In this document: positions 38,854 through 47,200 of the stretch, one piece after another
Position numbering within the stretch: position 1 is the first letter of the stretch
Layout: the number at the start of each line of letters is the position of its first letter
The notes under the pieces: model-generated
The model's database searches: none
Told to the model about the DNA's origin: nothing
The model's input: the letters and a program-made list of their open reading frames with translations, nothing else
Made by a program: the position numbers and the translations under genes
Virus record (IMG/VR): IMGVR_UViG_3300048837_000676
Location: 1 to 53,272 of that record
Length of the DNA stretch: 53,272 nt
Origin: a virus
Strand: one strand, 5' to 3'

Positions 38854-39071
38854 AGTCTCCGTAGGTCGTTTTGCAGGGCTCCGTATCTAGCCCTCGGTCC
38901 TGTCCGCCCGCGGCTGGCGTCCTCTTGCAGGGACTCCAGCCAACGCGCCGGGTCGGCATAGGTGTTCCAGCATTCCTGCCCGTTGTGCCCTCGCCCCAGG
39001 CGAACCCGGTACGGCCCCGGCGGCAAGTCCGCCGGGGCCAGCGACAAGACCCATTGGAACAGGTCAACCAC
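38775..39071 (-). CDS. Hypothetical protein overlapping helicase start
   Basis: A 98-aa frame from GTG 39071, starting directly after the DUF669 stop. The N-terminal 75 residues look protein-like (LFQWVLSLAPADLPPGPYRVRLGRGHNGQECWNTYADPARWLESL). The last 26 residues overlap the helicase gene in another frame (79 bp) and are Arg-rich, so the true end is suspicious; a frameshift or a dual-coding region are options. Without this gene there would be a gap of about 220 bp. Confidence 0.5.
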   Translation of the reverse strand: MVDLFQWVLSLAPADLPPGPYRVRLGRGHNGQECWNTYADPARWLESLQEDASRGRTGPRARYGALQNDLRRLWAICNLDHTRTRRGARSTESGRSRT

Positions 39072-39524
39072 CTAGAAAGCACCCTCTTTCCAGCCGGAAG
39101 CGGCGGTCTTCGGCGGCTTGCCCGCGTCGCTGGGGTCAAGAAAGCGCTTGATCTCGGTATACTTCTCGCCGTTGTACTCGCGGATGCCGGTCTTGCAGCG
39201 CCCCGTCGCACCGGGCACCGTGTTCCAGTCCATGCGCAGCGCCTCGCCGTGCTTCCGCGCGCCGATGCTGCGGAAGAACTCGCACAGCAGCCCCTCGGTC
39301 TTGCTGTGCAGGTAGAGGCGGTGCTTGGTGAAGGCCGTGCCGTGCTCGCCGCCGTCGATCTCGATGGAGAGGACAGCCATGTTGCAGGGGGGGAGCTTCT
39401 CGGACCCGGCGAACCGGCCCCGCTCGAAGCCCTTCACCTTGAAGTCGTAGTCTCCGACGGGAAGGACAACGAAGTCCTCGCCGTCGTTCTGGATCGTCTC
39501 GTTCCAACCGTATTCGCGTTCCAT
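39072..39524 (-). CDS. DUF669 single-strand-binding-like protein
   Basis: A 150-aa protein whose ATG directly follows the stop of the Sak4-like gene. The pattern YGWNETIQNDGEDFVVLPVGDYDFKVKGFERGRFAGSEKLPPCNMAVLSIEID is characteristic of DUF669, a phage family commonly next to recombination genes and considered single-strand-DNA-binding-like. A second half carries HRLYLHSKTEGLLCEFFRSIG and GRCKTGIREYNGEKYTEIKRFL. Likely partner of the RecA-like ATPase next to it. Confidence 0.82.
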   Translation of the reverse strand: MEREYGWNETIQNDGEDFVVLPVGDYDFKVKGFERGRFAGSEKLPPCNMAVLSIEIDGGEHGTAFTKHRLYLHSKTEGLLCEFFRSIGARKHGEALRMDWNTVPGATGRCKTGIREYNGEKYTEIKRFLDPSDAGKPPKTAASGWKEGAF

Positions 39525-40646
39525 CTACTTGGTCTCCTTCATGCGCTTGATCGCGGAGTGGACCTGATCCCACGCGGCGATCAGGACTCCGTTTACGAAG
39601 TTCTCGTCGTACACGCCGATGGGCGTGTTCTCGGGGTAGTAGCCCTTGCTGGCGACCACTCGCCGAATGTCCTCCTCCTGCACCCCGTGCATGGTCATCA
39701 GATCGAAGAGCTTGGGCGAGAATGCGTCGGGCTGGGTATGCGCGACCCGCGTCCCCGTCGCCTCGGGCTCCGGAGCGGGCTCCTGGATGGCCTTGCGCTC
39801 AACGGCATCCGCCGGATCGGGCATCGCCTCCTCGGGTATCGGCTTCGGCGCGGCTTCCCGTTTCGGGTCATTCTGCCCGTCCGGCTCTTCGCTCTGCTTG
39901 CAGGCCGTGCCCGGCTGAGTCTTCTTGTGCTCGACTGAGCCGCCCGCCCCGCCGAAGCACCCCGCCACGGCGGCGAAGGAGAAGGGGAGAACGTCGTCCA
40001 GTCCGTGCCGGTTCTTCGCATCCCAACAAGCGTGATGACTGGTGTACATCACCCGCTTGCCGCCCTGCGCCTTCTTCTTCCCGTCGATCTCCACGACGAC
40101 GGTCTGGTAGTTGGCGAAGAGCACCATGTCCGCCCATTCCTTGAGAAGCGGAGCGCACTTCTTCGAGAGCTTCAGCTCCCAGCGGTCGTACTGGCCGGCC
40201 TCGTCCGGCTGCTCGAACTTCCGCATGGCCGCATGGGCCAGGACCACCACATGCCGACCGCTTTCCGCGATGTCGGCCAGGTAGTTCAACATCTTCCCCC
40301 ACTTCTCGGCCAGGTACGTGAACCCCTTGCCGTAGCCGAAGTCCTCGATGCCGCCCTTCTGCGAAGCGGCGCAGAGGTCTTCGATGCAGAGTTGCTCCGC
40401 CCAATCGGCGGTGTCGATGACCAGCGTCCGGTAGTCGGTCTCCCGGAACATCCGCACCTGCTGGCCGAACATCGCCCAGCTAGTGGGGCGGGGGAACCGC
40501 GCCACATCGAGCTGCGCCGTGCTCCCCTCGGTGTCGATGAACAACGGCTCGGGGAACTGGCTGGCGAAGGTGCTCTTGCCGATCCCCTCCGGCCCGTACA
40601 CCACAACCCGCTGGGCCTTCTGCTGTTTGCCCGTGATGATCTCCAT
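39525..40646 (-). CDS. Sak4-like RecA-family ATPase (AAA_24)
   Basis: A 373-aa protein. ATG 40646 (MEIITGKQQK) is chosen; the upstream extension is a low-complexity frame over other genes. Walker A GPEGIGKST is at residues 18-26, followed by PEPLFIDTEGST. Walker B is YRTLVIDTADW, then HVVVLAHAAMRKFE and DRWELKLSKKCAPLLKEWADMVLFANY, all typical of the phage AAA_24/Sak4 ATPase. Sak4 proteins assist homologous recombination with a phage single-strand-binding protein. A Pro/Glu-rich linker and a 70-residue helical C-terminus (SPKLFDLMTMHGVQEEDIRRVVASKGYY) are added. Gene order Sak4 - DUF669 supports a recombination pair. Confidence 0.85.
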   Translation of the reverse strand: MEIITGKQQKAQRVVVYGPEGIGKSTFASQFPEPLFIDTEGSTAQLDVARFPRPTSWAMFGQQVRMFRETDYRTLVIDTADWAEQLCIEDLCAASQKGGIEDFGYGKGFTYLAEKWGKMLNYLADIAESGRHVVVLAHAAMRKFEQPDEAGQYDRWELKLSKKCAPLLKEWADMVLFANYQTVVVEIDGKKKAQGGKRVMYTSHHACWDAKNRHGLDDVLPFSFAAVAGCFGGAGGSVEHKKTQPGTACKQSEEPDGQNDPKREAAPKPIPEEAMPDPADAVERKAIQEPAPEPEATGTRVAHTQPDAFSPKLFDLMTMHGVQEEDIRRVVASKGYYPENTPIGVYDENFVNGVLIAAWDQVHSAIKRMKETK

Positions 40647-40648
40647 GA

Positions 40649-40903
40649 CTACTTGTCCTTTCTGAACATGTTCGCGATGATCTGTTTTTTGATTTCCGTC
40701 ACCAGTTCGGGCGGCGGAAGGGAATTCGTCGGCTGTCCGTTCGCCTTGCGCAGTTCCTGGATCAGCACCTCGGCCTGGGGCAGGGGAATCCCCTTCTGCT
40801 CCAGAAACCGTTTGAGGTCTTCGGCCTTGGTGTTCCAGGTGCCCACCGCCAGCCATGCCGCCTCCTGGTCGATCCGCTGCGCCAGCATCTGTAGAGTCGT
40901 CAT
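40649..40903 (-). CDS. Small hypothetical recombination-operon protein
   Basis: An 84-aa protein from ATG 40903. Helical: MTTLQMLAQRIDQEAAWLAVGTW, TKAEDLKRFLEQKGIPL, AEVLIQELRKANG, and a Lys-rich end (EIKKQIIANMFRKDK). It sits between the RecF/SbcC-like ATPase and the Sak4-like gene. A small co-factor role is possible; no family recognised. Confidence 0.6.
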   Translation of the reverse strand: MTTLQMLAQRIDQEAAWLAVGTWNTKAEDLKRFLEQKGIPLPQAEVLIQELRKANGQPTNSLPPPELVTEIKKQIIANMFRKDK

Positions 40904-40905
40904 GG

Positions 40906-42192
40906 CTAGAAGCTCCCCGGCACGAACTTGGGCTTGGCGTCGGGCGCGGTGAGCGTCCCGGTCCCGTCCTCGATGATGATCGAGCACTCGTCACCAGTGC
41001 TCACCCGGGTCGCGATGGCCTGCAAGCCCTCGGACTCCAGCCAGTCGCCAAACTGGCGCAGGCTCCGCAGGTCCATCTGCTCCAGCTTGTCCAGCAGCAC
41101 AAAGCCGCAGTCCGGGTTCAGACGGCGCACGATGGCCGTCGCCACCTGCAACTGCTCCGCCCCGCTCATGCCGTCCCAGGGCTGGCCCCGGTAGAAGAGA
41201 GCGCCTTCCGCCACCGACAGGCCCGGCATCGGCAGGTCCGCGCCGTCCAGCAGAGCCGTCTTCTCCCGGCGGGTCTCGTCCAGCCTGGCGGTCAGTTCGT
41301 CGTACTGCTTCCGGTGGCTGGCGGCGTCCTCGATGGCCTTGGCTTTGTCCAGGTTGGCCCGTACCTTGGCGTTCGTCTCGTCGATCTCCGCCAGCCGCTG
41401 CTCGATTTCCGCCGTGCTGGCGTCCTCCAGTTCGCTGGCCGACTTGCTGGCCGTCTCGTAGTCGGCGGCGATCACCGCCTGCCGTTTCTCGGCTTCGGCC
41501 AGCCGACCACGCAGGGAAGCCACTTCGCCGTCGATGGCCTTCAAGTCCATCGCCAGCCGGTCCACCCGCTGCCGCTTCCTCTGGTTTTCACCGTTGCGGG
41601 CCAGAATCTCCTGCTGCTCGCGGATCAGTTCCGCCGCAGTGACCGGCACGTACGGGGCGTCCGCGAAGGCGGGAAGCTCGTCCGCGAACTTCTGCTTGCG
41701 GTCGGCAATCTGTCCGGTCGCGTGGCGCTCGCTGTAGATGCGCTGCTCCGCCTGCTCAAGCCGGGCCAGTTCCTCGCCCACCCCGATCACCTGGAGCAGC
41801 GTTTCCGCCTTCTCCCGCGCCGAGGCGTTCAGAAACTTCGGCAGGTCCAGGGCGAACTGGTGGACAAAGGCGTCCAGCAGCTTCTGCCCGCCCCGGTTCC
41901 CCTGCGGGTCCGTCACCTTGAGGGCGCAGTTCTTGCCCTTTCGCTCCACCACGATGCCGTTCGAGAGCGTCACCTTGATCTCGGGGGGAACCAGCGAGCC
42001 GTCCCGCTCCGCCTTGCTCGGGCGGTAGCGCTCGCCGCCGAGGGCGTAGGCAATGGCGTCAAGGACGCTCGTCTTCCCCTCGCCGTTCGCCCCGCCGATC
42101 ACCGTCAGAGCCTGCCCGGTGCAGTCCAGCCGGACGGCCTTGACCCTCTTGAGATTCTCCACTTCAAGCGCATTGATCTTCACGTTGCCCAC
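40906..42192 (-). CDS. Small RecF/SbcC/Rad50-type ABC ATPase
   Basis: A 428-aa protein. GTG 42192 follows AAGGAG by 8 nt. N-terminal Walker A GGANGEGKTSVLDAIAYALGG (residues 33-53) is typical of SMC/RecN/RecF proteins. A long coiled coil spans residues about 140-310 (LARLEQAEQRIYSERHATGQ, EVASLRGRLAEAEKRQAVI). The C-terminal ATPase half has signature MSGAEQLQVATAIVR and Walker B GFVLLDKLEQMD. It is much shorter than SbcC and lacks a zinc hook. No SbcD-type nuclease gene is adjacent. It probably acts in recombination or repair with the Sak4-like protein. Confidence 0.85.
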   Translation of the reverse strand: MGNVKINALEVENLKRVKAVRLDCTGQALTVIGGANGEGKTSVLDAIAYALGGERYRPSKAERDGSLVPPEIKVTLSNGIVVERKGKNCALKVTDPQGNRGGQKLLDAFVHQFALDLPKFLNASAREKAETLLQVIGVGEELARLEQAEQRIYSERHATGQIADRKQKFADELPAFADAPYVPVTAAELIREQQEILARNGENQRKRQRVDRLAMDLKAIDGEVASLRGRLAEAEKRQAVIAADYETASKSASELEDASTAEIEQRLAEIDETNAKVRANLDKAKAIEDAASHRKQYDELTARLDETRREKTALLDGADLPMPGLSVAEGALFYRGQPWDGMSGAEQLQVATAIVRRLNPDCGFVLLDKLEQMDLRSLRQFGDWLESEGLQAIATRVSTGDECSIIIEDGTGTLTAPDAKPKFVPGSF

Positions 42193-42222
42193 CGTCGTTT
42201 CTCCTTGTGTTGGTCGTCTTGC

Positions 42223-42498
42223 CTAGTCCAGTTCGGCGTCGCACTCGTCGCAGAACGGATCATCCTCCGCGCAGTCCGCGCAGTGGACTGCCCCGCATTT
42301 GGGGCACAGCCGCATGTCTTCCAGCCCGGTCCGTTCGCCGCAGCGGACGCACACATACCGCTCGTCGCTCTTGGCCTTCTTCATGTCCTCGTCCTTTTCC
42401 ATGTTTGTCGCGGCCCCGCATACCGGGCACGGCCCGGCGGTGTCGTCGCCGAGTACCACCGTGCGGCATCGGGGGCAGTTGTGCAGCTTGCAGGTCAT
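42223..42498 (-). CDS. Multi-zinc-ribbon protein
   Basis: A 91-aa protein; ATG 42498 overlaps the previous stop (ATGA). It contains six CxxC pairs: NCPRCR, PCPVCG, VCVRCG, LCPKCG, CADC and FCDEC, enough for three zinc sites. A Lys/Asp-rich linker separates the first two. Rubredoxin/zinc-ribbon type domains often bind nucleic acid. No named family. Confidence 0.72.
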   Translation of the reverse strand: MTCKLHNCPRCRTVVLGDDTAGPCPVCGAATNMEKDEDMKKAKSDERYVCVRCGERTGLEDMRLCPKCGAVHCADCAEDDPFCDECDAELD

Positions 42499-42797
42499 CG
42501 CTCCGTCATCTCCCGGATTGCCTCCAGCGGGATGCGGTAGTCCCGCCCCAGCCGCTTGCCGGGCAATCGACCGTCGGCCACCATCCGGCGAACGGTGTAG
42601 ATGCTGGTGGCCAGCAGGTCGGCAGCTTCGCGGACAGTCACCATCCGGCAACCGGAGGCCGCTTCCTCGCGTCCGCCCGGCTCGTAGGTCCGGAGAGCCG
42701 CCACCAGCCCCGTCGGCGAGATGCCGGGGACGTGAGGTTCCAGCAAGGCATGGATGGCCGTCAGGGAAGCGGCGGGGATGGGTGTGGCGATTTTCAT
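42495..42797 (-). CDS. AlpA/excisionase-like HTH protein
   Basis: A 100-aa protein from ATG 42797 (MKIATPIPAAS), coupled upstream by an ATGA overlap. The C-terminal part VTVREAADLLATSIYTVRRMVADGRLPGKRLGRDYRIPLEAI is the MerR/excisionase-type winged helix (HTH_17) with RIP before the final helix. Such proteins are transcription regulators or recombination directionality factors. No integrase is present, so regulation of the early operon is more likely. Confidence 0.78.
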   Translation of the reverse strand: MKIATPIPAASLTAIHALLEPHVPGISPTGLVAALRTYEPGGREEAASGCRMVTVREAADLLATSIYTVRRMVADGRLPGKRLGRDYRIPLEAIREMTER

Positions 42798-43018
42798 TCC
42801 CCGAACCCCCGGCAGAGAAACCAGACGGCGGCGGTTACGAGCGCAGTAGCGGCGCAACAGGCCAGAAGCGCGACGGCCTGCCTGCATCCGTCGGTGTGCA
42901 GGCGGACTTGCCGCGACCGCCATGCGACCGCATCGGGCGACATTCCCGCCGCCCGCCGTTTTGCCTGGGGTCCGCTGTAGATGCGGAGCTTGCCAAATTT
43001 GCGGCTATTCAAGCGCAT
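42794..43018 (-). CDS. Small membrane protein with basic N-terminus
   Basis: A 74-aa protein from ATG 43018. The first 45 residues are very basic (MRLNSRKFGKLRIYSGPQAK, RRAAG, WRSRQVR). Residues about 48-70 form a transmembrane helix (AVALLACCAATALVTAAVWFLC). It overlaps the HTH gene by 4 bp. Function unknown. Confidence 0.6.
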   Translation of the reverse strand: MRLNSRKFGKLRIYSGPQAKRRAAGMSPDAVAWRSRQVRLHTDGCRQAVALLACCAATALVTAAVWFLCRGFGE

Positions 43019-43020
43019 GG

Positions 43021-43542
43021 TCAGCCCTCCATGCCGACTCGGGCGGAGGCCCGGTCGAGGTCCGCGATCACCTTGTCCACGCTTGTGCGGGCCAGCCGCT
43101 GCTGGCGGTCGGTGTCCGCCTCACCGTCCTCACCGTCCTCGCCGTCCTCTAGCGCGGAGCCGATGGGCTCGGGAAGCGGGCTCTCCGCCCATGCCGTCGT
43201 CAGCAGGGTGTTCTCAGCCAGCATCCGGGCCGGGCGGATGAAACCGCGCGACAGATGCTCTCCGATGGTCGTCAGGACCATCCGCAGGTGTTTGATCTCG
43301 TCGATCAAGCCCCGCTCGGTGACGGGGTGGATGCGCCGCTCCTGGGCGATCTCCCACAGGTTGAGCAGTCCGCCCCGGTGCTCGCCGTTCAGGCTGGTCG
43401 CCTGCCACAGCGTCGAGGTCTGGCAGGCCGAGCAGGCCAGTCGCTCGATGCCGCGCTTGCGGTCGCTGATCCAGTGGACCTGCCCCCCGCAGCGGCAGGC
43501 CTGCGACGATTTCGTCAGGACTTGGTTCTCGGTGGTTGCCAT
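43021..43542 (-). CDS. Hypothetical early protein with zinc ribbon
   Basis: A 173-aa protein from ATG 43542. Residues 14-42 have CRCGG and CSACQT, a single zinc ribbon near the N-terminus. The middle is helical (GLLNLWEIAQERRIHPVTERGLIDEIKHLRMVLTTIGEHL) and the end has an acidic DGEDGEDGE run followed by VDKVIADLDRASARVG. Second gene of the early operon. It could be a regulator; no known family. Confidence 0.65.
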   Translation of the reverse strand: MATTENQVLTKSSQACRCGGQVHWISDRKRGIERLACSACQTSTLWQATSLNGEHRGGLLNLWEIAQERRIHPVTERGLIDEIKHLRMVLTTIGEHLSRGFIRPARMLAENTLLTTAWAESPLPEPIGSALEDGEDGEDGEADTDRQQRLARTSVDKVIADLDRASARVGMEG

Positions 43543-43560
43543 GCGCGTGGCTCCTTATTC

Positions 43561-43578
43561 CACAGAAGTCTACCGAAG
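43561..43578 (-). repeat. 18-bp motif, copy 1 (end of RHH gene)
   Basis: CACAGAAGTCTACCGAAG covers the stop codon of the ribbon-helix-helix gene. It matches the motif at 43795-43812 at 16 of 18 bases, so the gene is bracketed by two copies. Confidence 0.65.
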
Positions 43579-43746
43579 TTCAGATGCGTACTTTTGGGGG
43601 AGGTACTCAAGCAGAGCCTTCTCCACGATTCGGCGGCGAGGGATGTCCGTCGCTTTGTTCACCCTGTCGATCAAGGCCCGAACTTCGGGGCCGACTTCGA
43701 CTATCCGGCTTTCCGCTTGGCTCTTGTAGGTTTTTCGCTTCGTCAT
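43570..43746 (-). CDS. Ribbon-helix-helix (Arc/CopG-like) DNA-binding protein
   Basis: A 58-aa protein from ATG 43746 (MTKRKTYKSQ), first gene of the early operon. The sequence AESRIVEVGPEVRALIDRVNKATDIPRRRIVEKALLEYL fits the RHH fold: one short strand, then two helices. Upstream in-frame sequence is promoter DNA. It probably represses its own operon through the 18-bp motif found before and at the end of the gene, but binding is inferred. Confidence 0.75.
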   Translation of the reverse strand: MTKRKTYKSQAESRIVEVGPEVRALIDRVNKATDIPRRRIVEKALLEYLPQKYASELR

Positions 43747-43794
43747 GGTGGTCTCCTGTTGCTGGTGTGATTTGTGCCTACGCTGAGAAAGTAA

Positions 43795-43812
43795 CACAGA
43801 AGTTTTCCGAAG
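43795..43812 (-). promoter_or_regulatory. 18-bp motif, copy 2 (early-operon promoter region)
   Basis: CACAGAAGTTTTCCGAAG lies 49 bp before the RHH start, inside the divergent intergenic region. With copy 1 it forms a likely operator pair for an auto-regulator. Confidence 0.55.
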
Positions 43813-43813
43813 C

Positions 43814-43845
43814 AAACCAAAGAACACAATATTTTTCTTTGGTTT
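43814..43845. promoter_or_regulatory. Divergent operator: 11-bp perfect inverted repeat
   Basis: AAACCAAAGAA and TTCTTTGGTTT are perfect inverted repeats with a 10-bp AT-rich centre, midway between the leftward early operon and the rightward XRE gene. On the plus strand TTGGTT (43840-43845) and TATGGT (43863-43868), 17 nt apart, form a possible weak promoter for the XRE gene, so the operator overlaps its -35. This is a typical layout for a genetic switch. Confidence 0.65.
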
Positions 43846-43891
43846 ACTTTTGATCTTGGTGTATGGTGGTGTTGCATCGGGAGTTACAGCC

Positions 43892-44233
43892 ATGAAAAAA
43901 CCTACTCCGGAAATCCGCAGAGCAATCGATTTGTGCATGGTGGATCGCGGGTTGACCGCTCGCGAGCTTGCCTCAATGGTTGGCGTCGCAGAGAGCTCCA
44001 TGTCAAGTTGGCGGTCGGGGAAGCAGAACATAGCGAATCCCCACTGGGCCAAACTCCGAGAGATTCTCGCTCCCTATCTGGATTCGCCCACGCCGGGGAG
44101 TTCCCCTAGCGCCGTGTCTCCCGGCGACGTGTCCGGATTCTCGACCGTTCCCGTGATCTGGATTGCCCGCGCCGCCGACTACGAAGCCTGCCTTCAGTCG
44201 GTCACGATAACAACCACATCGCCGTCAGGCTAG
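43892..44233 (+). CDS. XRE-type repressor-like regulator (the only plus-strand gene)
   Basis: A 113-aa protein from ATG 43892 (MKKPTPEIRRAI) behind a GGGAG sequence. The helix-turn-helix is LTARELASMVGVAESSMSSWRSGKQNI, followed by NPHWAKLREILAPYL. The C-terminal 45 residues are not a LexA/CI protease; they form a short beta part (FSTVPVIWIARAADYEACLQSVTIT). It is divergent from the early operon and convergent with the giant gene; the two stop codons overlap in the tetranucleotide CTAG (44230-44233). It could maintain lysogeny, set the early/late switch or give immunity. Confidence 0.82.
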   Translation: MKKPTPEIRRAIDLCMVDRGLTARELASMVGVAESSMSSWRSGKQNIANPHWAKLREILAPYLDSPTPGSSPSAVSPGDVSGFSTVPVIWIARAADYEACLQSVTITTTSPSG

Positions 44234-47200
44234 AACGACCGGGCCAGTCCCCTTCCGGTGCCGCTTTGGAAGGACCGGCGCAGACTCTTGCCGGTCCCGG
44301 CCCTGCGTTCTTCCTCTGGAATGAAGCCGATCTCGCCAGGATCGTCCCGTTCCGCCAGCCCGGCCCGAATCCTCTCCCGTCGTTCGATGGTCTCCATTCG
44401 CTTGAGCTGGGTCTTGATGCTGGCCTCGGTCACGAACGAGACATTGCCGTGTGCGCTGGCTCGCACTCTGGCGTTGTAGAGTTCCACGTCCAGCAGAATC
44501 TTGGCCCATTCACCCTTGCCGCCGCCGGACAGCTTCCACCGCCGCATCCTGGTGTATAGCTCTGTCCGCTCGTCGCGGTACGCGCCCTCCGCCTGTCGGT
44601 CCTTCCATTGACGCTCTCGCTTCGCGGAGATTTCCGCCGGGTTGAATGCAAGGCTACGCAGGAACGCATCGTACCAGCTCGCCCGCAGACGTTCATCCCC
44701 GTAGTAGAGTGGTTGATTGGTGTGTGTGGTCACTCCCTCGGTTGCCTCGCGCAGTCCGCGCATCGGGCCTTGTAGCATTCGAGGGGCTAGCCGCTCCGCC
44801 CCTTTGTAGAGGTCGCCGCGAAGAATGTCGCCGAAGCCGTATCGGGCATCCTCGAACAGGGAATAGGGGGCTCCCAGCAGGTCTTTGAGATTCGTCGGGA
44901 TGTCGGTGATTCCAATGGCCAGCGAGCCCTTGAGGTTTACGCCGAGCATGCCGGGAACCCCCATGCGGGGGATTCGCCCGAAATAGTCGCCGAATTCCTC
45001 TTCGGCCCATCGGTAGAACGCCTCTTCCGGGTCGTCAGGGGGGGGCTGTCCAAAGGCGGCGAACAGCGCCTTCGCCATCAAAGCGAAGGCCGGGGTCGCA
45101 ATCATGGCCGCCCCGCCACCGAAGACAGCGGGCGAAAGCATCATGTAGGCAAAGGCTTTGGCGCTCGCCGCCCGGTCGTCGCCGAACAGGGCGTCGTAGC
45201 CCATCTCGCTCATAGTCTGGAGGTAGGTATGCGAGAAAGTCTTGTACATGTAGAAGCTGCGGGCAGTCTGCGCTCCGACGGACGGGCCGCGCGCCCATGC
45301 CGGGAGATTGACCTTTCCGTAGACGCCGTGCGCCTTGTCGCTGATCTCCTTGGCCTGTTGCAGCGCCGCATCCTGCTCGACGCCCTGCGCCCGCAGGCCG
45401 TAGTACGTGGCCGCAATCGTGCTGGCCCGGTTGATTCGTTCGGTGACACTGAACGGTAGCAGCGCTTTCTCGATCAGCCATCCCCAAGCGCCACGCGCCT
45501 TGCCCTGCAACACGCCGACGGCCTCCCGGTTCATCAAGGCGTCGTCCCAGCCGCGCTTGGAAATCTCGTCGAACAACCATGCGTCCTCGCCGGCCAGCCC
45601 TTCACCCTTGCCCCATCGGGCATGCGAGTAGTGCTTCCCGTAGTTGGTCGCCCCTCTGGTCAGCAGCCCGGCGGCGCGAGCCAGCGGGATTTTGCCGTAG
45701 TGGAGCATGGCGGCGGGGACCGTCGTCCCGAGCGCCGTCATGTTGACCAGCGCCGGGGCGATGCCGGACAGGTGCTTGATGGAGGCGACGCCTTTGACCA
45801 TGCCGAAGACCCGCTCGCTGGATTCTTCATTGCGAAGCATGTCGCGCATGAAGGCGGTGCCTTCCCGATATGCTTCCGGCTGGGTGGCCGAGTCGATTCG
45901 CCGCTTGTCCACTTCCGCGCTGTACGCTTTCCACACATCCTGCATGGCTTCCGGGTCGCTCCGGTCGATCTGGTTTGCCAGAATGTAGCCGTCGCGGAAT
46001 TCCGCCCAGCCGATGTCGGTGCCCGTGATCTGGCGCATCATGTCCCGCGCCATCATTCGCTTGGCGACTCCGCCCGCAGTCGCGTGGCCCGCCATAGCCA
46101 GCGCACGGAGAGCGTCGCGTTCGTAGCCGACGCGAACCTCGTCCCCGGTAGCCTGCCGTCGCCCGATTCGCCGGGACAGACTGCCTCGGCTCTGAATCAT
46201 GCCCGCAAGCTGTTTCACGAACGTGTTGGCGAAGGCTTGGGTAAGCTCGACTTCCCCGAACTGGTGCGCTGTCATGGCTTTGGCAAGTTGTCCTTCCAAC
46301 CCCTGTTTTGGATTGGCGAAATGCCAGACGTTGCCGGTGTCGGTCTGGCCGTCGTCGTAGAACCGGCCTCCGAAGTCCTTGAAAATCGCCGCCCAGGTGC
46401 CTCGTTGCGGAGCGTCGATTACCAGATGCCGTTCGGTCGTGCCGTCCTTTCGCGTGTAGGTGACTCGCGCCGCCGTCATGCCGAAGCCTTCCAGCGTGGC
46501 TTTCGCCCCGATCTTCTCCATCCGCTGCACGGCGTTGGCCACTGCATCGTTGAGCGCCACCAGATTCATGTCGAGGAAAGCCGCTTCGCTCGGGGTTTCG
46601 CTCAGAGACAAGCGGGCCGAGTAGCCCTGCTTTTCGAGGCTGGCCCGCCGCGCCCGCCGACTCAGCGGATTGTCGAACGCCTCCGTGATGGGCTGCTCGC
46701 CGTCCTTGTCCGCGTGGAGTAGATAGCGCCCGGTGCGAATGCGCGGCATGTAATATCCCCGGCGGTCGCCCATTTCCCGGATCGCTTCGAACAGGTCGAT
46801 AGTCCCGCCGTGCCCGTCGTCCATTTCCGGCATCGGCAGACCAAGTTCGTCCATCTTGGCTTTCAGTTCCTCGGCTTCACCCCGGATCATGTAGTACATC
46901 CGGTCGGCGATTTCCCGGTACTTGGACACTGCGAAAGCGGCGTCCTTCGAGAAACCGTCCGCCAGCAGGTCTTTGGACTCCAGCAGGCGGGCGTGTTGCC
47001 ATGCCGCCGCCTCGGTGTCATGCCGCGCAACCTCGTTGCCACCCGGGTTGATGACCGCCCAGGATTCCGAATCCGTCTGGCGGGCCGAGTAGCCCTTGGC
47101 GTCCATGTCGCGCTGCACAAGGTACTCGTTTGCCCGCTCCCATTCCTTGGGATTCCGGCGACCAAATTCGCGAATCAGCGCCAGGTCGCCTTCGCCTGTG

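Noticed and set aside
40647-40994. N-terminal extension of the Sak4-like protein
   Set aside because: The extension reads out of frame through the neighbouring gene, is low complexity, and ATG 40646 begins a normal Sak4 N-terminus.
40855-42540. 561-codon plus-strand frame opposite the RecF/SbcC-like gene
   Set aside because: The opposite strand has Walker A, signature and Walker B motifs; this frame has none.
42495-42797. Excisionase as proof of integration
   Set aside because: The fold is also common in transcription regulators, and no integrase or attachment-site pair was seen.
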